Source of the DNA: Pseudomonas paracarnis
Lineage (GTDB): Bacteria; Pseudomonadota; Gammaproteobacteria; Pseudomonadales; Pseudomonadaceae
NCBI RefSeq assembly: GCF_904063055.1
Contig: NZ_CAJFCN010000003.1
Coordinates: 434,001-498,000, forward strand
DNA length: 64,000 bases
Direction of reading: 5' to 3'
The notes under the pieces were generated by a model. It did not search any database, was not told the DNA's origin, and was given only the letters and a program-made list of their open reading frames with translations. Made by a program: the position numbers and the translations under genes. How positions within the stretch are numbered: the first letter of the stretch is position 1; each line of letters begins with the position of its first letter. Shown here piece by piece: positions 26,437-35,774 of the stretch.

Positions 26437-26520
26437 GCAGTTTTCCGGCGCATTGGTCATTGGTGGCAAGCCGTCGGCGGCGTAGGGTGAAGCGGTCTTT
26501 CACCCGATGGAACCCTCATC

Positions 26521-26922
26521 ATGAAACGCTTATTCGCTGCCACCCTGATGCTCGCCTCCCTCAGTGCATTTGCCCACGACCCGGTCTACAACAAGGAAAC
26601 GCTCAAGGTGCTGCAAGAGCACGCCTTGACCAACGTGCCGGGCAAGAAAACCATCATGCTCACCGTGGACTACGCCCCCGGCCAGGCCACCGTGCCCCAC
26701 AGCCACACCGGCACCGCCGTGGCTTATGTGCTCGAAGGCGAGATCACCTCGCGGGTCAATGATGAAAAGGCGATCACCTACAAAGCCGGGCAATCGTTCT
26801 ACGAACCGGCCGGCTCGCGGCATTTTGAGTCAAGCAATGCCAGCCAGACCCAACCGGCCAAGCTGCTGGTGGTGATGGTGCTGGATGACAAGGCTGAGGT
26901 ACTCACCCCGCTTCCCAAATAA
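26521..26922 (+). CDS. Secreted small cupin-domain protein
   Basis: A 133-residue protein with a signal peptide (about 1-18, ending AFA) and one cupin barrel. The first cupin motif is seen as PHSHTGTAVAYVLEGE, with His and Glu metal ligands. The second is YEPAGSRHFESS. The gene follows the MocR regulator by 84 bp on the same strand and could be its target. The small periplasmic cupins of this class have no fixed function. Confidence 0.75.
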   Translation: MKRLFAATLMLASLSAFAHDPVYNKETLKVLQEHALTNVPGKKTIMLTVDYAPGQATVPHSHTGTAVAYVLEGEITSRVNDEKAITYKAGQSFYEPAGSRHFESSNASQTQPAKLLVVMVLDDKAEVLTPLPK

Positions 26923-26942
26923 TCAGCAACACCACAAAACCC

Positions 26943-27032
26943 ATGTGGGAGCTGGCTTGCCTGCGATAGCGGTGGACCCGCCAGCTCATCTTTTACTGGC
27001 CCACCGTTATCGCAGGCAAGCCAGCTCCCACA
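26943..27032. repeat. REP inverted repeat
   Basis: Arms with the TGTGGGAGCTGGCTTGCCTGCGATA core are inverted around a 40-base centre between the convergent cupin and tag genes. Confidence 0.9.
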
Positions 27033-27049
27033 GTTTTAACCGTATCTGG

Positions 27050-27679
27050 TCAGGGACGTTTGAACAGGTTGCGCTGGTGTTCAATGCGCGGCCGGCACTC
27101 GCAACCCTCCAAGTGATCATTGACCATCCCCATCGCCTGCATCAACGCATACATCGTGGTCGGGCCGACGAAGGTCCAGCCGCGTTTCTTCAGGGCCTTG
27201 GACAAGCGCACCGAAGCCGCTGAGGTCGGATTGGCCGTCCAGTAAGCCATGTCCACCACTGCCGGCCGCTCTTGCGCGCCGGGTTCGAACGCCCACAGCC
27301 AGCGCGCCAGCGAACCGGTCTCCTCCACCAGCTCACAGGCCCGGCGTGCGTTGTTGATGGCCGAGATGATTTTCGCCCGATTGCGCACGATGCCCGGCTC
27401 GCTCATCAATCGCTCGATGTCCGTCTCGCCGTACTGCGCCACCCGGCGAAAATCAAAACCCTCGAACGCCTGCCGAAAGTTTTCGCGCTTGCGCAGGATG
27501 GTGATCCACGCCATCCCCGCCTGAAACCCCTCCAGGCAGATCTTCTCGTACAACGCGATGTCATCCGCCACCGGCACACCCCACTCATGGTCGTGGTAAT
27601 GCAGGTACGCAGGCGCTGCAGTGCGCCAGGCGCAATACATGCGCCCTGCTTCGTCGGTTGTCAGCCCTGATTGATCCAT
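27050..27679 (-). CDS. tag: DNA-3-methyladenine glycosylase I
   Basis: A 209-residue base-excision-repair enzyme that removes 3-methyladenine from alkylated DNA. The Tag signature is clear: YHDHEWGVP, ICLEGFQAGMAWITIL, RKRENFRQAF and the C-terminal VNDHLEGC. The conserved zinc ligands are the N-terminal Cys (YCAW), a nearby His, and the C-terminal His/Cys pair. GAGGTGAT lies just before the ATG. It is divergent from the dicarboxylate symporter gene. The N terminus is about 14 residues longer than in the E. coli enzyme. Confidence 0.92.
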   Translation of the reverse strand: MDQSGLTTDEAGRMYCAWRTAAPAYLHYHDHEWGVPVADDIALYEKICLEGFQAGMAWITILRKRENFRQAFEGFDFRRVAQYGETDIERLMSEPGIVRNRAKIISAINNARRACELVEETGSLARWLWAFEPGAQERPAVVDMAYWTANPTSAASVRLSKALKKRGWTFVGPTTMYALMQAMGMVNDHLEGCECRPRIEHQRNLFKRP

Positions 27680-27764
27680 CCATCACCTCGTATGCCCAAG
27701 GCGATGATACGCAAAAAAAATTAATCCCCGCCAACCGCTCAAGCATCGTACTTACCGACCAACT

Positions 27765-27859
27765 GGTCAGACCGGGACCTGCCAACCGCCAAATATTTAC
27801 TTGTGATTTGAAAAAACCCCAGCGTAGACTGGCCCCGCACTGGACTTACCGGTAAGACC
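27765..27859 (+). promoter_or_regulatory. Paired GntR/FadR-type operators around the symporter promoter
   Basis: GGTCAGACC (27765-27773, within AACTGGTCAGACCGG) and GGTAAGACC (27851-27859, within the palindrome CTTACCGGTAAG at 27845-27856) both fit the GGTnnGACC core bound by FadR/PdhR-type regulators. A plausible promoter, TTGTGA (27801-27806) and TAGACT (27825-27830) with 18-bp spacing, lies between them. Two FadR-type regulator genes follow the symporter. Confidence 0.6.
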
Positions 27860-27909
27860 ACAACAATTAAGCCCTGGAACCACCAGGGCACCGAATAGAG
27901 ATCCCTCCC

Positions 27910-29220
27910 ATGCTCAGATGGTGCTCGCGTTCGATTTTCCTGCAAGTCGTGATTGGCCTGATACTCGGCATCGTCTGCGGCCTGGCCCTTCCCGAATTCT
28001 CCTCGCAACTCAAACCTTTGGGTGACGGCTTTATCAAGCTGATCAAAATGCTGATCGGCCTGATCGTGTTCTGCGTAGTGGTCAGCGGTATTTCCGGCGC
28101 GGGCGACTTGAAGAAGGTCGGACGCATCGGCCTCAAGTCGGTGATCTATTTTGAGATGCTGACCACCGTCGCCCTGGTGCTCGGCCTGATCATGGCCTTC
28201 AGCACCGGCATCGGCAGCGGCGCCAATATTCACCTGGAGCAACTCTCTTCCGCCGGTTTGAATGAACTGGCGGACAAGGGCCAGCACATCCGCGGCACCA
28301 GCCAGTTTCTGATGGAGTTGATCCCCAACTCGGTAGTCGGCGCCTTTGCCGATAATAACGTGCTGCAAGTGCTGTTGTTTTCGGTGCTGTTCGGCAGCGC
28401 GCTGAACCTGGTGGGCGAAGCGGCCAGCGGGATTTCGCGACTGATCAACGAATTGAGCCATGTGATCTTCCGCATCATGGGCATGATCGTGCGCCTGGCG
28501 CCAATTGGCGTATTCGGTGCCATCGCGTTCACCACCAGCACCTATGGCCTCGATTCACTGCAACACCTGGGCAGTCTGGTGGGGCTTTTCTACCTGACCT
28601 GTTTTGCCTTCGTGGCGGTGATCCTCGGGCTGGTGATGCGCCTGTCGGGCCTGCGCATGTTGCCGCTGCTCAAGTACCTGCGCGAAGAACTGCTGATCGT
28701 GATGGGCACCGCGTCGTCCGACGCGGTGTTGCCGCAGATCATGCGTAAACTGGAACACCTGGGCATCGGCAGCTCCACCGTGGGCCTGGTGATTCCCACC
28801 GGCTATTCGTTCAACCTCGACGGTTTTTCCATCTACCTGACCCTGGCTATCGTGTTTATCGCCAACGCCACCGGCACACCGCTGTCGATGACCGACTTGC
28901 TGACCATCCTCCTGGTATCGTTGATCACCTCCAAGGGCGCCCACGGCATTCCAGGCTCGGCATTGGTGATTCTGGCGGCAACGCTCACAGCGATTCCGGC
29001 GATTCCGGTGGTCGGCCTGGTGTTGGTGCTGGCCGTGGACTGGTTCATGGGCATCGGCCGTGCGCTGACCAACCTGATCGGCAACTGCGTGGCCACCGTG
29101 GCGATTGCACGCTGGGAAAAAGACATTGATATCCAGCGCGCCAACAAGGTGCTCGACGGCCAGCAAGGCTATGCCTTCCAGGCCAAGAAGCCGGTACTGC
29201 CGGCGCATCAGGAGTTCTAG
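27910..29220 (+). CDS. Dicarboxylate/cation symporter (DctA family)
   Basis: A 436-residue member of the dicarboxylate/amino acid:cation symporter family with eight helices and two re-entrant loops. The family signatures are SSDAVLPQIMRKLE, the VIPTGYSFNLDG block that binds cation and substrate, and SKGAHGIPGSALVILAAT. It resembles DctA, so C4-dicarboxylate uptake is the likely role. The upstream region has two GntR-type operators flanking the promoter, and two FCD-type regulators follow, which suggests control by a linked sensor of organic acids. No sigma-54 promoter is evident. Confidence 0.85.
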   Translation: MLRWCSRSIFLQVVIGLILGIVCGLALPEFSSQLKPLGDGFIKLIKMLIGLIVFCVVVSGISGAGDLKKVGRIGLKSVIYFEMLTTVALVLGLIMAFSTGIGSGANIHLEQLSSAGLNELADKGQHIRGTSQFLMELIPNSVVGAFADNNVLQVLLFSVLFGSALNLVGEAASGISRLINELSHVIFRIMGMIVRLAPIGVFGAIAFTTSTYGLDSLQHLGSLVGLFYLTCFAFVAVILGLVMRLSGLRMLPLLKYLREELLIVMGTASSDAVLPQIMRKLEHLGIGSSTVGLVIPTGYSFNLDGFSIYLTLAIVFIANATGTPLSMTDLLTILLVSLITSKGAHGIPGSALVILAATLTAIPAIPVVGLVLVLAVDWFMGIGRALTNLIGNCVATVAIARWEKDIDIQRANKVLDGQQGYAFQAKKPVLPAHQEF

Positions 29221-29235
29221 GACAACACCCATCCA

Positions 29236-29325
29236 ATGTGGGAGCTGGCTTGCCTGCGATAGCGGTGGGTCAGCGTCAACTGTAGTGCCTGACACTCAGT
29301 CATCGCAGGCAAGCCAGCTCCCACT
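29236..29325. repeat. REP inverted repeat
   Basis: Arms of about 25 bases (ATGTGGGAGCTGGCTTGCCTG and its complement) lie between the symporter gene and the first GntR gene. It could limit cotranscription. Confidence 0.9.
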
Positions 29326-29378
29326 TTGGACCTTCGCCAGACTGAATACTGTATGAGCAACATCAAGGAGCCTTCGAC

Positions 29379-30080
29379 GTGATCAGCACTTCAACCGTCG
29401 TCAATTCAGTGGTAGAAAAACTGCGCGCCGCCTTGGCGCGAGGCCAGTGGCGCCGCGGTGAAATGCTGCCCGGTCAACGCGAACTGGCCGAACAGCTAGG
29501 TATCAGCCGCCCGAGCCTGCGCGAAGCGGTAATCGTGCTGGAGACCCTCGGCCTGGTGCGCTCCATGCCGGGCAAAGGCGTGGTCGTGCTGGAAACCAGC
29601 GTCAGCGAGCCGCAATCGAGCGACGCCGTGGCCGATGCCAGCCTCGAGGACATCCTGCAACTGCGCTACACCCTCGAACCCTTCATCGTCGGCCTGGTGG
29701 CCCAGTCCATCAGCAGCAAGGAAATCGGCCAACTGCGCCTGACCCTGATGGACATGCGCGAGGCCCTCGATGCCGGCGATGCCGAAGCCGGCATGAACGC
29801 CTATATCGACTTCCATGAAGAATTGTTCGCCCTGACCTCCAACCCGATCTTCCAGAACGTGGTGCAGCAAACCAGCACCGCGCTCAAACAAAGCGCCCAG
29901 GTACTGCGCAACTCGCCTGAACACCTGGCCGAACGCCTGCAGGAGAACGAGGCCGTGGTACGCGCCATCCGCAACAAGAACAGCGCCCTGGCCAGTGCCG
30001 AAATGCGTCGGCACATCCTGCAGGAAGGCCTGCGCATGGGCATTCGCTTGAATATCCCGGACGACCATCTGGGCAGTTGA
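29379..30080 (+). CDS. GntR/FadR-subfamily transcriptional regulator
   Basis: A 233-residue regulator with an N-terminal winged helix (about 8-72, RELAEQLGISRPSLREAVIVLE) and an all-helical FCD ligand-binding domain. In the FCD domain Asp/His residues (FHEEL and MRRHIL) are the likely metal ligands. It starts at a GTG (29379) preceded by AAGGAG. FCD regulators usually bind small organic acids. The GGTnAGACC sites upstream of the linked symporter are the natural candidate target. It lies 16 bp before a second FCD regulator. Confidence 0.85.
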   Translation: MISTSTVVNSVVEKLRAALARGQWRRGEMLPGQRELAEQLGISRPSLREAVIVLETLGLVRSMPGKGVVVLETSVSEPQSSDAVADASLEDILQLRYTLEPFIVGLVAQSISSKEIGQLRLTLMDMREALDAGDAEAGMNAYIDFHEELFALTSNPIFQNVVQQTSTALKQSAQVLRNSPEHLAERLQENEAVVRAIRNKNSALASAEMRRHILQEGLRMGIRLNIPDDHLGS

Positions 30081-30096
30081 TTTTCGGAGACCGGCC

Positions 30097-30783
30097 ATGA
30101 ACGCTCACGCCCTGCAACGCGACTCCACCCTCACGTCCCTACGCTGGACGCCCGAAAAAAAGCCCTCGGTGGACGATATCTACCCACGCTTGTTCGACGC
30201 CATTCTTGAGCAACGCATTGCGCCCGCCAGCCGCTTCACCGAAGAAGGCCTGGGCGAACTCTTTGGCGTGAGCCGCAGCGTGATTCGCCGAGTGCTCGCC
30301 AAGCTGTCCCATCAGCAAGTGGTCATCCTGCGCCCCAACCAGCGCGCCCAGGTCGCCGCGCCGGATGCCCAGCACACACGGCAGATTCTGGAAGCACGGC
30401 GTCTCACCGAAATGACCGTGGTGCAACTGGCCTGCGCCCAAGCCACAGCGATGCAGATTCGCCAACTGCGCGAGCTGATTGCACAGGAGCGCGACGCCAT
30501 TGAGCGTGACCAACGGGGGCCGGCGATCCGGTTTTCGGGAGAGTTTCATCTGCAACTGGCGCACATGGCAGGCAATGCGCCGTTGGCGCAGTTTCTCAAC
30601 AGCCTGGTGCCGTTGACGTCGTTGATCATTGCGCAATTTGAAGTAAAAGCCTGCACGTATTGCGCGTGGCAGGAGCATGTGGCGATTGTGGATGCCGTGG
30701 AACAGCGCGACGCTCACAAGGCCGTCGCCCTGATGACCCAGCACCTGGATCACCTGGAAACCCGACTACTCAAACACCACTGA
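30097..30783 (+). CDS. GntR/FCD-family transcriptional regulator
   Basis: A 228-residue regulator with a GntR winged helix (about 28-90, LGELFGVSRSVIRRVLAKL) and an FCD domain with the metal-type ligands FHLQLAHMAG and the later His-rich helix MTQHLDHLE. It is distinct from the preceding regulator in sequence but is in the same operon, 16 bp apart. In other genomes this class controls purine, aromatic or organic-acid uptake. Which promoter it binds here is unknown. Confidence 0.82.
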   Translation: MNAHALQRDSTLTSLRWTPEKKPSVDDIYPRLFDAILEQRIAPASRFTEEGLGELFGVSRSVIRRVLAKLSHQQVVILRPNQRAQVAAPDAQHTRQILEARRLTEMTVVQLACAQATAMQIRQLRELIAQERDAIERDQRGPAIRFSGEFHLQLAHMAGNAPLAQFLNSLVPLTSLIIAQFEVKACTYCAWQEHVAIVDAVEQRDAHKAVALMTQHLDHLETRLLKHH

Positions 30784-30806
30784 CGCCAAGTGAATGAAGT
30801 TAAAAC

Positions 30807-30834
30807 TGTGGGAGCTAGATTGCCTGCTCCCACA
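30807..30834. repeat. Single REP hairpin
   Basis: A short solitary version of the window's REP: TGTGGGAGC and GCTCCCACA separated by ten bases. Confidence 0.75.
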
Positions 30835-30856
30835 TTGATCGCATTCCAGATCAAAC

Positions 30857-30887
30857 AAAAAGCCCCCGCATCTCACGATACGGGGGC
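30857..30887 (-). terminator. gdhB: Rho-independent terminator of gdhB
   Basis: A 7-bp GC stem (30862-30868 with 30881-30887) has a run of five A residues on the plus strand just left of it. Read on the minus strand this is a hairpin followed by a U tract, 19 bp beyond the gdhB stop codon. Confidence 0.85.
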
Positions 30888-30905
30888 CTTTGGTTTAGCG
30901 AGGCA

Positions 30906-33900
30906 TCAAGCCGGTTGCAACACCGACTGGCCACTCAACGCCAGGTCCAGCAACTCACGGTTGGCCACCGCGTACATGGCGTAGTCCGTGCCCACTGCGG
31001 CACGAATTTCCACCATCATGGCACGCCAGCGATCCGCCATGTCCTGATGCTGCTCAAGCCACAGGGCCACGCGGGCTTCCATGTCTTGTGGCGCATCGTC
31101 CATTTGCAGGACCGAAATGGTGATCGCCCGTTGCTGCCAGTCCACGTCGTCGCGGAAGGCTTCGCGGGCCTGGGCTTGCCAGTTGTTGGCCACTGGCAGA
31201 TCGCTGATCTGCTGCAGGTACCAAGGCAGGTCCAGGGCGCTGCCGACGGCGAAGTAGGCCTTGGCCACTTCGGCGGCGTCATGCCCGGTCACGTCGGCGG
31301 CTTCGATGATCGGCAGCAAGGTGTACAGGTGGGTAGTGCCTGCAACCATGCGCGCCAACAACTCTGGTACGCCGGCCTGGGTATAGGCCTGGTAGCGGTT
31401 CTGCCAGCCTTCGCGGGTCGGGCCTTCCAGCAGTTCGTCGAGCTTGAGGCCCAGCGCCGCCAGGTGCGGACCGAAGTGCGCGGTGTCGCGCCCGGCGTCT
31501 TGCTCGTTGCGACGGCTGCGCAAGAACCAGCGCGTAGCACGACGGCCCAGGCGCATCAGTTCATCCATGAGCTCCAGTTGCACGTCAGCGGAAACCTGGT
31601 GGTCCAGGGCTTCAATCTGACGGAACCAGTGCGGGAGATGGAAGATGTCCCGCACGATCACATACGCGCCCGCCACGTTCGCTGGGCTCATACCGGTCGA
31701 CTCTTTGAGTCGCTGCACGAAGGTGATGCCCATGTGGTTGACCAGGTCGTTGGCGATCTGGGTGCTGACGATCTCGCGCTTCAGACGATGGCGACGCATG
31801 GCTTCGCCGAACTTGGCCACCAGGCTCGGTGGGAACGCGGTCTCCATGTCACGGGTCAGGTACTCGTCATCCGGTACCAGCGACTTGAGCAGTGCTTCCT
31901 TGAGGTCGATCTTGCTGTACGAGATCAGTACCGACAGTTCCGGGCGGGTCAGGCCCTTGCCGGCAGAGGCGCGTTCAGTAAGCTGTTCCTCGGTCGGCAG
32001 GTACTCGATGGCACGGTCCAGCTTGCCACGGCCTTCCAGGTCGCTCATCAGGCGCTTGTACTCGGCAGCACGCTCGTAAGCCTTGCGCGCAGCCAGGGAC
32101 AGGGCCTGGGTCTGCTTGTAGTTGTTGCCCAACACCAGGTTGCCAACTTCGTCGGTCATGCTCGCCAGCAACTGGTTGCGCTGCTTGTCGGTCATGTCAC
32201 CGGCCTGCACCACTTCGTTGAGCAGGATCTTGATGTTCACTTCGTGGTCGGAGCAATCCACGCCACCGGCGTTGTCGATGAAGTCGGTGTTGGAACCGCC
32301 GCCATTGAGGCCGAATTCCACACGGCCCAGTTGGGTCATGCCCAGGTTGCCGCCCTCGCCCACCACCTTGCAGCGCAGTTCGTTGCCGTTCACGCGCAGC
32401 GCGTCGTTGGCCTTGTCGCCCACGTCGGCATGGCTTTCGGTGCTGGCCTTGACGTAGGTACCGATACCGCCGTTCCACAACAGGTCCACCGGCGCCTTGA
32501 GCAAGGCGTTGAGCAGTTCGGTCGGGGTCAGCTTATCGGCCTGGATGTCGAAGCGTTCTTTCATCTGTGGCGAGATGGCAATGCTTTTCGCGCTGCGCGA
32601 GAAGATACCGCCACCTTCGGACATGATGCTGGTGTCGTAGTCGGTCCAGGCCGAACGCGGCAGCTCGAACAAACGCTTGCGCTCGACGAAGCTGGTGGCC
32701 GGGTTCGGGTTCGGGTCGACGAAGATATGCAGGTGGTTGAAGGCTGCGACCAGTTGCAGTTTGTCCGACATCAACAAGCCGTTACCGAACACGTCACCGG
32801 CCATATCGCCGACGCCTACCACAGTGATGCTGTCTTCCTGCACGTTGATGCCGCGCTCACGGAAGTGACGCTGTACACCTACCCATGCGCCCTTGGCGGT
32901 GATGCCCATTTTCTTGTGGTCGTAACCAGCCGAACCACCGGAGGCGAACGCATCGCCCAGCCAGAAGCCATAGTCGATGGCAATGCCGTTGGCGATGTCG
33001 GAGAAGGTCGCAGTGCCCTTGTCCGCCGCCACCACCAGGTACGGGTCATCGTCGTCATGACGCACGACGTTGGCCGGCGGCACCAGGGCGCCGTCTTTCA
33101 GGTTGTCGGTGATGTCCAACAGGCCGGAGATGAAGATGCGGTAGCAGGCGATGCCTTCGGCCGCGATCTCGTCCCGGCTGCCGCCCAATGGCAGGCGACG
33201 CGGCAGGAAGCCGCCCTTGGCGCCCACCGGCACGATTACCGAGTTCTTCACTTGCTGGGCTTTTACCAGGCCAAGCACTTCGGTGCGGAAGTCTTCTTCA
33301 CGGTCAGACCAGCGCAGGCCGCCACGAGCGACGTTGCCGAAGCGCAGGTGCACGCCCTCGACCCGTGGCGAGTACACGAAGATTTCAAACTTCGGCACTG
33401 GCTTGGGCAGCTCGGGGATGGCACGCGGGTCGAACTTGAAGCTGAAGTACGACTTGTTCTGGCCGTTGGCATCGGTCTGGTAGAAGTTGGTGCGCAGGGT
33501 GGCCTTGATCAGGTCCAGGTAGCGACGCAGGATGCGGTCTTCGTTGAGCACCTGAACGTCGTCCAGAGCCGTGAGAATCGCTTGTTCCAGGCGTTGCTGC
33601 TTGTCTTCCAGGTCGTCGGCAGTGAGCTTGCGCGCCAGGTAGAAGCGGGTCTTGAACAGCCGGGTCAACTCGCGGGCGATGTCGGTGTGGTTGTTCAGGG
33701 TGCTGGCGATGTAACCCAGGTCGAAGCCCAGGCGAATCTGCTTCAGGTAACGGGCATAGGCACGCAGCAGCGCCACGTCGCGCCATGGCAGGCCGGCGGT
33801 GAGGACCAGGCGGTTGAACGCATCGTTCTCGGCATCGCCATGCACGATGTGCACGAACGCATCCTGCAGGGTGTCGTTGAGCTGTTGGATATCCAGGTTC

Positions 33901-35774
33901 ACGCCTTCGGCGGCGATGAACGCAAAGTCATGGATCCAGAACTCACGGCCATTGGCATGGCGCAGGCGATACGGAAACTCACCCAGCACGCGCAGGCCGA
34001 GGTTTTCCAGGATCGGCAGTACGTCGGACAGCGCCAGCGGGGTGTCAGCGTGGTAGAGCTTGCAATGCAGCTCACGCTGACCGGAGACCTGGCCCAGCGG
34101 CTGATAGAAGCTCATCACCAGCGGGTTGGCTTCGGTCAGGCTGTTGAGGTGCTGCATGTCGACCACAGCCGAATGCGCAGCGAAACGCTCGCGGTAGCCG
34201 GCCGGGAAGCCCTTAGGGAAGTCCGCCAGCACGTTGGTGCCCTGGGCTTCGCCGAAGCTTTCCACGACCAGACTGGCGTAGTCGTCCTGCCAGCTGCGGC
34301 AGGCCTGCACCACTTCTTTTTCCAGTTGCAGCGGGTCGATGTCCAGGCGGTTCTTCGGGTCAACTCGCAGAATCAGTTGCACACGGGCAAGGACGGACTC
34401 GGAGAAGAAGGTCCAGAACTCGCAGTCCGAGGCCTTCAGACGGTCCATCAGCACTTGCTGGATCTTCTGGCGCACTTCGGTGGAGTAGATGTCGCGTGGC
34501 ACGTACGCCAGGCAGTAGCAGAAACGACCGTAGGGGTCTTTGCGCAGGAACACGCGGATCTTGTTGCGCTCCTGGATCTGCACGATGGACATCACGGTGT
34601 TGAACAGCTCGTCGACTGGAGTCTGGAACAGGTCGTCACGGGGCAATACTTCCACCACCTGGGCAAGCTCTTTACCCAGGTGCGCCTTGGCCTGGAAGCC
34701 CGAACGACGTTCGATTTCCGCGACCTTGCGGCGGATGTAAGGGATCACCCGCACGCTTTCGCCGTACACCGAGGAGGTGTACAGGCCCATGAAACGGTGT
34801 TCCTTGATGACCTTGCCGTCGGCGCTGATCTCACGGATCGACACGTAGTCCGGGTAAGCCGGACGGTGCACGCGGCTTGGGTGGGCGGCCTTGGCGAACG
34901 ACAGTACGGTCGGCTCGCGCAGGTAGGCCACGGCGTAGTCTTCGATGCGCAGGTCTTCGGCGGTGAGGCCGGCGCGCAGCAGCTTGGTCAGACCGAGGAA
35001 GGAGCTGGCGTCATATTCGATATGACCGCCGTCCGCCTCGTCACGTACCACGAACTCTTCGTAGCCCAGGAAGGTGAAGTGGTTGCCCACCAGCCATTCG
35101 AGGAAGTTCTTGATCTCGGCTTTTTCTTCGCCGTCGATGGCGAACGCGCTGGCGTCGATACCGGCGAGCAGGTCCTGAACCTTGGCTTTCATCGGTTCGA
35201 AATCGGCCACGGCTACGCGCACTTCGCCCAGTACCTGCTCAAGCTCTTTGCTCAGCACGTTCAGTTCGGCGGCGTTGGCGCAGCGGTCGATCTCCAGGTA
35301 CATCAGCGATTCTTGCAGGATGCCGTCGCCCTGGGTGCCCTTGGGCAGGATTTCCAGCAGCTCGCCCTTGTTGCCACGACGCACGCTGAGCACGGTGGTT
35401 TGCAAGGTATGGATGCTGTAGCCACGGCGATTCAGCTCGGTGCGTACCGAGTCGACCAGAAAGGGCAGGTCATGGTGCAGCACTTCGACCGCAGTATGCG
35501 TCGATTGCCAGCCATGACGCTCATAATCGGGGTTGTAGACCCGCACTTGCGGTTGGGTGTGATCAAAGCGCTCAAGCAGGCGCCAGGCAGACAGGGTGCA
35601 ACCGGCCAGGTCGGAAAGGCGACGCTGGGTCAGTTCGTCCAGAGAAATGATGCCGAAGAATTGCTCAGCGAACAGCGCCACTTGTGGCAGTGCCTGTTCG
35701 CTGATGTGCTGCGCCAGTGCCGCTTGCAGTTGGTGCTGGAAGTCGGCCTTGCTGGCTGCGGTGAAGAACGCCAT
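30906..35774 (-). CDS. gdhB: NAD-specific glutamate dehydrogenase, 180-kDa class
   Basis: A 1622-residue enzyme that oxidatively deaminates glutamate to 2-oxoglutarate for arginine and glutamate catabolism. The length and order are typical: a long N-terminal regulatory region with ACT-like domains (1-700), the catalytic domain with the lysine loop PVGAKGGFLPRR and the nucleotide-binding region with VVGVGDMAGDVFGNG, and a helical C-terminal region. GGAG lies upstream of the ATG. It is monocistronic, with its own terminator and a 480-bp upstream region. The near-perfectly open antisense frame of 1629 codons is a composition effect. Confidence 0.96.
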   Translation of the reverse strand: MAFFTAASKADFQHQLQAALAQHISEQALPQVALFAEQFFGIISLDELTQRRLSDLAGCTLSAWRLLERFDHTQPQVRVYNPDYERHGWQSTHTAVEVLHHDLPFLVDSVRTELNRRGYSIHTLQTTVLSVRRGNKGELLEILPKGTQGDGILQESLMYLEIDRCANAAELNVLSKELEQVLGEVRVAVADFEPMKAKVQDLLAGIDASAFAIDGEEKAEIKNFLEWLVGNHFTFLGYEEFVVRDEADGGHIEYDASSFLGLTKLLRAGLTAEDLRIEDYAVAYLREPTVLSFAKAAHPSRVHRPAYPDYVSIREISADGKVIKEHRFMGLYTSSVYGESVRVIPYIRRKVAEIERRSGFQAKAHLGKELAQVVEVLPRDDLFQTPVDELFNTVMSIVQIQERNKIRVFLRKDPYGRFCYCLAYVPRDIYSTEVRQKIQQVLMDRLKASDCEFWTFFSESVLARVQLILRVDPKNRLDIDPLQLEKEVVQACRSWQDDYASLVVESFGEAQGTNVLADFPKGFPAGYRERFAAHSAVVDMQHLNSLTEANPLVMSFYQPLGQVSGQRELHCKLYHADTPLALSDVLPILENLGLRVLGEFPYRLRHANGREFWIHDFAFIAAEGVNLDIQQLNDTLQDAFVHIVHGDAENDAFNRLVLTAGLPWRDVALLRAYARYLKQIRLGFDLGYIASTLNNHTDIARELTRLFKTRFYLARKLTADDLEDKQQRLEQAILTALDDVQVLNEDRILRRYLDLIKATLRTNFYQTDANGQNKSYFSFKFDPRAIPELPKPVPKFEIFVYSPRVEGVHLRFGNVARGGLRWSDREEDFRTEVLGLVKAQQVKNSVIVPVGAKGGFLPRRLPLGGSRDEIAAEGIACYRIFISGLLDITDNLKDGALVPPANVVRHDDDDPYLVVAADKGTATFSDIANGIAIDYGFWLGDAFASGGSAGYDHKKMGITAKGAWVGVQRHFRERGINVQEDSITVVGVGDMAGDVFGNGLLMSDKLQLVAAFNHLHIFVDPNPNPATSFVERKRLFELPRSAWTDYDTSIMSEGGGIFSRSAKSIAISPQMKERFDIQADKLTPTELLNALLKAPVDLLWNGGIGTYVKASTESHADVGDKANDALRVNGNELRCKVVGEGGNLGMTQLGRVEFGLNGGGSNTDFIDNAGGVDCSDHEVNIKILLNEVVQAGDMTDKQRNQLLASMTDEVGNLVLGNNYKQTQALSLAARKAYERAAEYKRLMSDLEGRGKLDRAIEYLPTEEQLTERASAGKGLTRPELSVLISYSKIDLKEALLKSLVPDDEYLTRDMETAFPPSLVAKFGEAMRRHRLKREIVSTQIANDLVNHMGITFVQRLKESTGMSPANVAGAYVIVRDIFHLPHWFRQIEALDHQVSADVQLELMDELMRLGRRATRWFLRSRRNEQDAGRDTAHFGPHLAALGLKLDELLEGPTREGWQNRYQAYTQAGVPELLARMVAGTTHLYTLLPIIEAADVTGHDAAEVAKAYFAVGSALDLPWYLQQISDLPVANNWQAQAREAFRDDVDWQQRAITISVLQMDDAPQDMEARVALWLEQHQDMADRWRAMMVEIRAAVGTDYAMYAVANRELLDLALSGQSVLQPA

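Noticed and set aside
27830..27845. Sigma-54 -24/-12 promoter before the symporter gene
   Set aside because: The TGGCCCCGCACTGG segment lacks the GC element of the -12 site at proper spacing. A sigma-70-like promoter with flanking GntR sites fits better.
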